Positions 1-6,122 of a stretch of DNA of 16,320 nucleotides are shown piece by piece. This DNA comes from JARRJS01 sp037388885 (GTDB lineage Bacteria > Gemmatimonadota > Gemmatimonadetes > Longimicrobiales > RSA9): positions 1 through 16,320 of the forward strand of contig JARRJS010000063.1 in assembly GCA_037388885.1 (NCBI GenBank), in the 5' to 3' direction. Made by a program: the position numbers and the translations under genes. Position 1 is the stretch's first letter. Every line of letters begins with the position of its first letter. The notes under the pieces were generated by a model. That model ran no database searches, was not told the DNA's origin, and was given only the letters and a program-made list of their open reading frames with translations.

Positions 1-201
1 CCCTCTCCTGCCGTGTTCTCGTAGTTTCCGCGTTCGAAAGCGTCGAAAAATAGAGGCGGTGCGAGAAAGCGTCAAGGCAGAGGAACCGGCAAAGGGCAGG
101 GCAACGCCCCCGTGCGGGGACCCGGGCTCATCAGATCGCTGCCGCCCTCCGCTTGCCGTGCGCTTGTCGGCATCGGCGCTTTCACATTAGCTTCCGCGAC
201 C

Positions 202-858
202 ATGGATATCCTGCTTTTTCTGCCGGTCTTGCTGCTCTCCGTCGTGCTGCATGAAGTGGCGCACGGCTGGGTCGCGCTGAAGCAGGGCGATGACACGGCG
301 CTGCGGGCCGGGCGGCTGACGCTGAACCCGATCCCGCACATCGACCTGTTCGGCAGCATCATCGTGCCGGCCCTGTTGTGGCTGACGCCGGGGAATGTGC
401 TGTTCGGCTGGGCGAAGCCGGTGCCGGTAGACCCGCGCCAATTCCGGAACTACCGGAAAGGCGACATCCTGGTGTCGCTGGCCGGCGTCGTGACGAACCT
501 GCTGCTGGCGGTGGCGTTCACGCTCCTGGCGGTGGTAATGGTGTACCTGGCCCGGCTGGTGCCTTCGCTGACGTCGATCCTGACGGTGGTGGTGGGCATG
601 GCCCGGATCGGCATCGTGTTGAACCTGATCCTCGCCTTCTTCAATCTGATCCCGATCCCGCCGCTGGACGGCTCGCATGTACTGGCGCAGCTGCTGCCGG
701 TGCGCATGCGGGCGGGGTATCGGCAGATGGGTCGCTACGGCCTGCTGATCCTCATGGCACTGCTGTTCCTGGCGCCGAGCGGAGTGTGGGAGAAGCTGCT
801 GTGGCCGGCGATGGCGCTGGACCGGCTCGCGGTGTCCTTCATCAAGCTCATTGCATGA
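202..858 (+). CDS. Site-2 protease family (M50) membrane protein
   Basis: This is a 218-residue polytopic membrane protein of the M50 site-2 protease family, which cleaves substrates within or close to the membrane. The zinc motif HEVAH is at residues 17-21, right after the first hydrophobic helix. The second motif, NLIPIPPLDG, supplies the third metal ligand, Asp156, near residues 148-157. Several hydrophobic segments lie between and after them. The length fits the short, PDZ-less soluble-domain-free subfamily (often annotated 'site-2 protease family protein'), whose substrates are mostly unknown. I chose ATG at 202 because the hydrophobic first helix begins there. A GTG at 112 would add 30 residues that look unlike the family, but 202 has no clear ribosome binding site, so the start is moderately sure. 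The stop overlaps the ScpA start in ATGA (855-858), indicating coupling. Bases 1-201 hold no gene I can support. A short GC hairpin around 106-119 has no T-tract. Confidence 0.88.
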   Translation: MDILLFLPVLLLSVVLHEVAHGWVALKQGDDTALRAGRLTLNPIPHIDLFGSIIVPALLWLTPGNVLFGWAKPVPVDPRQFRNYRKGDILVSLAGVVTNLLLAVAFTLLAVVMVYLARLVPSLTSILTVVVGMARIGIVLNLILAFFNLIPIPPLDGSHVLAQLLPVRMRAGYRQMGRYGLLILMALLFLAPSGVWEKLLWPAMALDRLAVSFIKLIA

Positions 859-1634
859 CGAGCGCGACGATGCGGGACGACGACGCGAGCTTCGTCGTGG
901 AGCTGGAGCAGTTCCAGGGTCCGCTGGACCTGCTGCTGCACCTGATCCGCGAGCAGGACATCGACATCTTCGACATCCCCATCGCGCGCATCACACAGCA
1001 GTTCCTGAAGGCGATCGAAGGGGTGGAGGTTCTGGGGCTGGACCGGGCGGGCGAGTTCCTCGAGATGGCGTCGACGCTGCTGCGCATCAAGATCCAGATG
1101 TTGCTGCCGCGGCACGCGGACGAGGAAGGCGAGCTGGAGGACCCGCGGGCCGAGCTGGTGCGGCGGCTGCTGGAGTACGAGCATTTCCGGGATGCGGCCC
1201 GGCTGCTGGAATCGTCCGAGTCGGATCGGGCGCACCATTTCGGGCGCGGCTACGTACCGCCGAGGCGCGGGCCGGACCGCGCGGCCGCCGAGCTGGACGT
1301 GGACTGGTCGGACCTGTGGGTGGCGGTGCTGGCGCTCATGGACCGGCACGTGTCGCCGTCGGACCACCTGGTGGCCACGCGTACCGTCGCCATGGAAGAG
1401 AAGGTGACGCTGATCCTGGAGACGCTGGCGCGGCGGGCGCGCATCGAGTTCGGGCAGCTGGTGCGGCCGTACGGCGACCGGTTGCACGGCGTCGTGACCC
1501 TGCTGGCCGGGCTGGAGCTGGCGCGGCGTCACGAGCTGGCGTTGCGCCAGGGCGAGCCGTTCGGGCCGCTCTGGTTGTACAGGAACCTCAAGTCCGGGAC
1601 CGGGAAGACGGATGCAGGCGACGCAGATCGTTGA
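855..1634 (+). CDS. scpA: Segregation and condensation protein A (ScpA)
   Basis: ScpA is the kleisin subunit of the bacterial SMC-ScpAB condensin. It bridges the SMC head domains and works in chromosome compaction and segregation at the nucleoid. The 259-residue product has the typical kleisin N-terminus: FQGPLDLLLHLI near residue 17, then IDIFDIPIARITQQFL, then a helix ending LLRIKIQMLLPR. A charged middle follows, and a C-terminal winged-helix segment (about residues 180-245) that would bind the SMC cap. The length is normal for the family. It starts inside the last codons of the protease gene (ATGA overlap) and overlaps scpB by 23 bases, so all three are expected on one message. A second in-frame ATG at 870 is an alternative start. 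Confidence 0.96.
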   Translation: MTSATMRDDDASFVVELEQFQGPLDLLLHLIREQDIDIFDIPIARITQQFLKAIEGVEVLGLDRAGEFLEMASTLLRIKIQMLLPRHADEEGELEDPRAELVRRLLEYEHFRDAARLLESSESDRAHHFGRGYVPPRRGPDRAAAELDVDWSDLWVAVLALMDRHVSPSDHLVATRTVAMEEKVTLILETLARRARIEFGQLVRPYGDRLHGVVTLLAGLELARRHELALRQGEPFGPLWLYRNLKSGTGKTDAGDADR

Positions 1635-2526
1635 GGCGCTGCTCTTCGCGAGCGATGCGCCGCTGGCGGCGGAAGACCTGGCGCGCGGGGACGAAGCGCT
1701 GGACGTGGCTGGCGTGGAGGCCGCGGTCGCGCAGCTCCGCCAGGCGTACGAGCAGGACGGGCGCGCATTCCAGATCTACGAGATCGCCGGCGGCTACCAG
1801 ATCCTGACCCGGCCGGAGCTGGCCCCGTACCTCGAGCGCTTCGAGACGGTGTCACAGCCATCGCGTCTGTCTGGACCCGCCCTGGAAGTGCTGGCCATCA
1901 TCGGCTATCGGCAGCCCATCGGCCGGGCCGAGATCGAGCATATCCGTGGCGTCGGCTCCACCGCCGTGCTGCGCACCCTTCAGGAACGCGAGCTCATCGA
2001 GGTGGTGGGCCGCGCCGAAGGCCTCGGCCGCCCGCTGCTCTACGGCACGACCCCGCGCTTCCTCGATCATTTCGGGTTCCGAAGTCTGGAAGACCTGCCT
2101 CGGCCTGAGGATCTACCGGTTGTATTGCATGACCGTGCGGCGGAAGGGCAGGACCTGGACAGCGGTGAGGCTGCCGTCCAGGGCCTGGACGGTGATGGGG
2201 AGACTCGTGCGGCTGAGGGACAGAGCCTGGTAAGGGATCGTGAGGCCGCTGGGCAGGGCATGGATACCGACGGGGAGACGGGGGGAGTGGGAGAGGAGGG
2301 GGGTGCGGAGGATCTTGCGGGCGGCGACGACCGTCCGGGTGAGGCGGGGCTCGAGGGCGAGAAGGCGGCGTCGGCGGGGGACAAGGCTGACGACGCGGAG
2401 TCTGCGGGCGCTCGCTCCCCGTCCCCCGGTCACCCTGTCGCCCCGTCGGGGGGTGGCGGGGACGAAGCGGTCCCCGCGCGCCCTGATATCCTCGACGACC
2501 TGTCCGACGACCCGGACGAGGAATGA
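1612..2526 (+). CDS. scpB: Segregation and condensation protein B (ScpB) with long acidic repeat tail
   Basis: ScpB binds ScpA as a dimer and completes the SMC condensin. Residues 1 to about 165 carry the two winged-helix domains, with recognisable stretches such as LEALLFASDAPL-like QIVEALLFASDAPL, YEIAGGYQILTRPE, ALEVLAIIGYRQPIGRAEIEHIRG and GRPLLYGTTPRFLDHFG. From about residue 173 the protein changes into a 130-residue low-complexity tail rich in Gly, Asp, Glu and Ala, ending DDLSDDPDEE. Within it, residues 175-198 and 199-223 are an imperfect tandem repeat (both begin RAAEGQ and end DGET). Acidic ScpB tails occur in other bacteria, but this one is long, and its DNA resembles the repeat at the front of the DUF58 gene. 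The stop forms ATGA with an upstream candidate start for rluB. The core identity is certain; the tail's function is unknown. Confidence 0.95.
   Translation: MQATQIVEALLFASDAPLAAEDLARGDEALDVAGVEAAVAQLRQAYEQDGRAFQIYEIAGGYQILTRPELAPYLERFETVSQPSRLSGPALEVLAIIGYRQPIGRAEIEHIRGVGSTAVLRTLQERELIEVVGRAEGLGRPLLYGTTPRFLDHFGFRSLEDLPRPEDLPVVLHDRAAEGQDLDSGEAAVQGLDGDGETRAAEGQSLVRDREAAGQGMDTDGETGGVGEEGGAEDLAGGDDRPGEAGLEGEKAASAGDKADDAESAGARSPSPGHPVAPSGGGGDEAVPARPDILDDLSDDPDEE
2134..2280 (+). repeat. Two-copy imperfect tandem repeat inside the scpB tail
   Basis: Two units of 72 and 75 bases (2134-2205 and 2206-2280) encode related 24- and 25-residue peptides, both starting RAAEGQ and ending DGET. They keep the scpB frame open. 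The second unit runs into the purine-rich word GACGGGGAGACGGGG (2269-2283), which recurs exactly at 6361-6375. Confidence 0.7.
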
Positions 2527-2567
2527 GTGCAGCGGTGGGTGGAAGGGGTCAGGGTGGGGAAGGGCGG

Positions 2568-3344
2568 ATGCGGCTGCAGAAGTACCTTTCGCGGGCGGGG
2601 GTAGCGTCGCGGCGGGCTTCGGAGGGGATGATCGAGGCGGGGCGGGTGCGGGTGAACGGGGTGGTGGTGAAGGAGCTGGGGGTGAAGGTTGACCCGGCAG
2701 CGGATGTGGTGGAGGTGGACGGAGCGCGAGTGGAGGAGGCGGCACCGGTCTGGATCGCGCTGCACAAGCCGGCGGGCTACGTTTGCACCCGTCGTGATCG
2801 ACATGGCCGGCGCACCATCTATGACCTGGTGCCGGCGGAGTACGAGGCGCTGTTCCACGTGGGTCGGCTGGATCTGGAGAGTGAGGGGCTGGTGCTGTTG
2901 ACGAACCAGGGAGGTGTGGCGAACCGGCTGCTGCACCCGCGCTACCAGGTGGACCGGGTGTACGAGGTGGCCGTGAAGGGGCGGGTGACGCAGACGACGC
3001 TGAGGCGGTTGCTGGCCGGCGTCGTGCTGGAGGACGGGCCCGCGCATGCGCACGTGGCGACGATGATGGAAGTGCAGGCGGGGGCGCGGGCGGGGGCGGT
3101 GGGCAGTCGGTTGCAGGTGACCATGCGTGAAGGGCGGAAACGGGAGGTGCGTCGTATGCTGGAGGTGGTGGGCCATCCGGTGCTGCGGCTGGTGCGGCTG
3201 CGGCTCGGGCCCGTGGAGCTGGGCGATCTGGCGCCGGGCGCGTGGCGGCTGCTGGGCGACGCGGAGCGGGCGGAGCTGCGTCGCTTCACGGAGCGCCGTG
3301 CGGCGGGGCCGCGACCGGACGAGACCGAACGACGAGGTTCGTGA
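2568..3344 (+). CDS. rluB: RluB/RsuA-family 23S rRNA pseudouridine synthase
   Basis: This enzyme converts a specific uridine in rRNA to pseudouridine during ribosome assembly. An S4 RNA-binding domain opens the protein (MRLQKYLSRAGVASRRASEG, residues 1-20). The catalytic domain follows, with the VGRLDLESEGLVLLTNQG motif, whose Asp102 is the expected nucleophile. Near the end comes the family signature EGRKREVRRML. The 258-residue length and the early S4 domain match RluB rather than tail-less RluA enzymes; RluE or RsuA specificity cannot be excluded from sequence alone. I prefer ATG at 2568 because the S4 motif begins there and GGGGAAGGG lies just upstream. An ATG at 2523 overlapping the scpB stop would add 15 Gly-rich residues encoded by repeat-like DNA. 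The gene ends 3 bases before the next start. Confidence 0.93.
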   Translation: MRLQKYLSRAGVASRRASEGMIEAGRVRVNGVVVKELGVKVDPAADVVEVDGARVEEAAPVWIALHKPAGYVCTRRDRHGRRTIYDLVPAEYEALFHVGRLDLESEGLVLLTNQGGVANRLLHPRYQVDRVYEVAVKGRVTQTTLRRLLAGVVLEDGPAHAHVATMMEVQAGARAGAVGSRLQVTMREGRKREVRRMLEVVGHPVLRLVRLRLGPVELGDLAPGAWRLLGDAERAELRRFTERRAAGPRPDETERRGS

Positions 3345-3347
3345 GCC

Positions 3348-5000
3348 ATGGACATACAGGGCAGGATCGTGTTGATGCTGGGCGGCTCGGGCTTGGTGGG
3401 TCGAGCGGTGGGGCGGGCGCTGCTGGAGCGCCGACCGGCGAAGATCGTGATCACCGCGCTGACGAAGGCGGAGGCGGAGGACGGCGTCGCGTCATTGCTC
3501 GCGGATCCGGCGCGGGGCGACTGCGTCGTGGAGGCGGAGTGGGGCGACATGTTCATGCCGAGTGCGTTGAAGGACCGGTCGCCGGCGGACCTGCTGGCGG
3601 ACCCGGCGGCGCGCCGGCAGATGCTGGACGCGCTGTATGGCGACCTGACGGACGACGCCATCCACGGGTCGGCGCTGGGCGCCATGATCGACCGGCACCG
3701 ACCCGACATTATCATCGACTCGGTGAACACGGCGACAGCGTTCGCGTACCAGAACGTGTTCGCCAGCGCGTCGGAGCTGCTGGCGCGCTGCGAAGACGGT
3801 GCGCCGGACCGGGAAGCCGTCGAACGGCACCTGCTGGTGCTCTATCTGCCGCAGCTGATCCGGCATGTGCAGATCGCGCTGGAGGCCATGAAGCGGGCCG
3901 GTACGGCGTTCTACCTGAAGATCGGCACATCGGGCACGGGCGGCATGGGACTGAACATCCCGTTCACCCACTCGGAGGAGCGCCCCAGTCGGATGCTGCT
4001 GGCCAAGTCCAGCATCGCGGGGGCACAGACGCTCTTGCTCTACCTCATGGCGCGCACGCCCGGCGCGCCGGCGGTGAAGGAGATCAAGCCCACGGCCGCC
4101 ATCAGCTGGAAGCACATCGCCTTCGGGCCGGTGCGCAAGGGCGGCCGCACGCTGATGCGCTACGACGCCGATCCGATCGCGCTGGAGGACGCCTTCGGCG
4201 AAGCCGGCGAAGCGTCGTACCACGAGGTGGACGGGCCGCTGGAGGGCGTCTACCTGGATGCGGGCGAGAACGGCCTGTTCAGCCTGGGCGAGTTCGAGAC
4301 GCTTACGGCACTGGGACTGATGGAGTATATCACGCCGGAGGAGATTGCGGGCGATGTCGTGCGGGAGATCCAGGGGGCGCCGACCGGCCGCGAGGTGATC
4401 GCGGCGCTGGATGCCTCCACCGCCGGGCCCACCTACCGGGCGGGCGTGCTGCGGGAGGTGGCCGTGGAACGCATGCGCACGCTGGAGACGCAACACGGCG
4501 TGCAGGCCGTCGCCTATGAGATGCTGGGGCCGCCGCGCCTGTCCAAGCTGCTGTTCGAGGGCGCCATGCTGGCCCGCCTGTTCGACGACGTGGAAACGGC
4601 GGCGGAGCTGGAACCGGACGACGTCGCGACGCGCGCGGCCTCCATCGTCGAAGAGGACGATGACTTCCGCATCCGCGTTCTTTCCATCGGTCTGCCGATC
4701 CTGCTGCCCGACGGGCGCGTGCTGCGGGGTCCGAACCCCAAGGTGGCGCCGGAGACCGGGCAGGCGCCCGACGACCCGCGGCTGGTGGACAACGGTTGGG
4801 TGGACCTGCGGGCGTCGAACTGGACGCGCTGGCGCGAGCGCCTGGGCGCCATGGCCCGGGCGCTGAGCACGCAGCCCGGCCCCGACGAGGGCTCGCAGAC
4901 GGATGTGGAAGTGGGTGCGCCCGGCTCCGAGATCCGGCCGGGCCGACTGGCCGCATGGATCTTCCGCCACGAGGACGACGGCGAGCGCATCAAACGCTAG
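3348..5000 (+). CDS. NAD(P)-binding Rossmann-fold protein of unknown function
   Basis: I do not recognise a named family for this 550-residue protein. The N-terminus is a clear dinucleotide-binding fold: IVLMLGGSGLVGRAVG, with the glycine pattern at residues 12, 13, 15 and 18, followed by a VITAL strand. A later strand, IIIDSVNTAT (near residue 125), resembles the fourth-strand region of extended short-chain dehydrogenases. The block FYLKIGTSGTGGMG and the helix starting RMLLAKSSIAGAQ (about residues 224-236) sit where the SDR active site would be, but the Tyr four residues before the Lys is not there; Met takes that place. The C-terminal 250 residues have no motif I know. There is no signal peptide or membrane helix, so it is likely cytoplasmic. 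It follows rluB by 3 bases and is probably cotranscribed with it. Function: unknown; an epimerase/dehydrogenase-like or non-catalytic nucleotide sensor role are both open. Confidence 0.85.
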   Translation: MDIQGRIVLMLGGSGLVGRAVGRALLERRPAKIVITALTKAEAEDGVASLLADPARGDCVVEAEWGDMFMPSALKDRSPADLLADPAARRQMLDALYGDLTDDAIHGSALGAMIDRHRPDIIIDSVNTATAFAYQNVFASASELLARCEDGAPDREAVERHLLVLYLPQLIRHVQIALEAMKRAGTAFYLKIGTSGTGGMGLNIPFTHSEERPSRMLLAKSSIAGAQTLLLYLMARTPGAPAVKEIKPTAAISWKHIAFGPVRKGGRTLMRYDADPIALEDAFGEAGEASYHEVDGPLEGVYLDAGENGLFSLGEFETLTALGLMEYITPEEIAGDVVREIQGAPTGREVIAALDASTAGPTYRAGVLREVAVERMRTLETQHGVQAVAYEMLGPPRLSKLLFEGAMLARLFDDVETAAELEPDDVATRAASIVEEDDDFRIRVLSIGLPILLPDGRVLRGPNPKVAPETGQAPDDPRLVDNGWVDLRASNWTRWRERLGAMARALSTQPGPDEGSQTDVEVGAPGSEIRPGRLAAWIFRHEDDGERIKR

Positions 5001-5050
5001 GGGCGTCTCCGCCCGTGTCGACATCCCGGGCGGCGAGGCCCCGGCGATGC

Positions 5051-5080
5051 GCCACCGGGTCGGATCCTCACACCGGTGGC
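5051..5080 (+). promoter_or_regulatory. 8-bp inverted repeat in the gap before moxR
   Basis: GCCACCGG at 5051-5058 pairs perfectly with CCGGTGGC at 5073-5080 across a 14-base loop. There is no T-run after it, so it is not a standard intrinsic terminator. It lies in the only gap of any size between the segregation block and the bat operon. It could be an operator, a leader hairpin or a factor-assisted terminator; the sequence does not decide. Confidence 0.3.
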
Positions 5081-5144
5081 CGGCGTACCAGACAGGGGCG
5101 CCGCCCGCCCCAGCACGCGATTTCCCATGACGCGGAGGTAGCGG

Positions 5145-6122
5145 TTGGACACCAAGACCGCGGACACCCGGCCTGCGAGTGAGCTGGTGCAGCGCATCAC
5201 GCGGGAGGTGCACAAGCGCATCGTGGGACAGGACGCCATGATCGAGCGGTTGCTGGTGGGACTGCTCACGGGCGGCCATGTGCTGCTGGAAGGCGTGCCG
5301 GGGCTGGCCAAGACGCTCACGGTGCAGTCGCTGGCGGAGACCATCGACGCGGCGTTCCAGCGGATCCAGTTCACGCCGGATCTGCTGCCTGCCGACGTGG
5401 TGGGGACGATGGTCTACAACCAGGAGACGGGCGCATTCACGGCGAAGAAGGGACCCGTCTTCGCCAACGTCGTGCTGGCGGACGAGATCAACCGAGCGCC
5501 GCCCAAGGTGCAGTCGGCCCTACTGGAAGCCATGCAGGAGAAGCAGGTGACCATCGGCGGGGAGACGTTCCCGCTGGAGGAACCGTTCCTGGTGCTGGCC
5601 ACGCAGAACCCCATCGAGCAGGAAGGCACGTACCCGCTGCCCGAGGCGCAGGTCGACCGCTTCATGCTCAAGCTGCGCGTCGACTATCCGGACCGTACGC
5701 AGGAGAAGGAGATTATGCGCCGCATGGCCGGCCAAGAGCTGGAGGCGCTGGCCGTGGTGGCGAAGCCGAACGACGTGCTGGGCGCCCGCGCGGAGATCGC
5801 GCAGCTCTACATGGACGACAAGATCTCCGACTACATCGTGGAGGTCGTGCACGCCAGCCGCTATCCTGCCGACCACGACCTGTCCGACCTGGAGCCGCTC
5901 ATCGAGTACGGCGCATCGCCCCGAGCGTCCATCTTCCTCGCCGTGTGCGCCCGCGCGCACGCCTACCTGCGTGGGCGCAGCTACGTGCTGCCCGACGACG
6001 TCAAGGCGATCGGGCCCGATGTCCTGCGCCACCGCATCATTACCACGTACGAGGCCGAGGCCGAAGAGGTCACCTCCGACCGCATCGTCACCCGCCTCTT
6101 CGAGGCCATCGAAGTCCCATGA
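5145..6122 (+). CDS. moxR: MoxR-family AAA+ ATPase
   Basis: MoxR ATPases are cytoplasmic AAA+ proteins that act as chaperones or remodelers for VWA-domain partners, and they head Bat operons. The 325-residue product has Walker A GVPGLAKT (residues 50-57), Walker B VVLADEINRAPPK with Asp113-Glu114, the sensor block ATQNPIEQEGTYPLPEAQ, and the arginine-containing VDRFMLKL segment. A helical lid follows (SPRASIFLAVCARAHAYLRGR). Length and motifs are standard. The start is TTG at 5145: GGAGG at 5134-5138 lies six bases upstream, and the nearby ATG at 5127 reads only four codons before a stop. The stop overlaps the next start in ATGA (6119-6122). As first gene after a 144-base gap it probably carries the operon promoter upstream, though I could not pick out clear -35/-10 boxes. 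Confidence 0.96.
   Translation: MDTKTADTRPASELVQRITREVHKRIVGQDAMIERLLVGLLTGGHVLLEGVPGLAKTLTVQSLAETIDAAFQRIQFTPDLLPADVVGTMVYNQETGAFTAKKGPVFANVVLADEINRAPPKVQSALLEAMQEKQVTIGGETFPLEEPFLVLATQNPIEQEGTYPLPEAQVDRFMLKLRVDYPDRTQEKEIMRRMAGQELEALAVVAKPNDVLGARAEIAQLYMDDKISDYIVEVVHASRYPADHDLSDLEPLIEYGASPRASIFLAVCARAHAYLRGRSYVLPDDVKAIGPDVLRHRIITTYEAEAEEVTSDRIVTRLFEAIEVP

Noticed and set aside
1..201. Riboswitch or structured RNA upstream of the protease gene
   Set aside because: I compared it by eye with c-di-GMP, ZTP, SRP, RNase P and tmRNA core motifs and found none; only a short GC hairpin near 106-119 is visible.
3492..5279. 595-codon open frame on the - strand opposite the Rossmann gene and moxR start
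   Set aside because: Its translation is Arg/His/Gln-rich without any domain, it lies fully opposite well-supported genes, and long antisense open frames are expected at this GC content.
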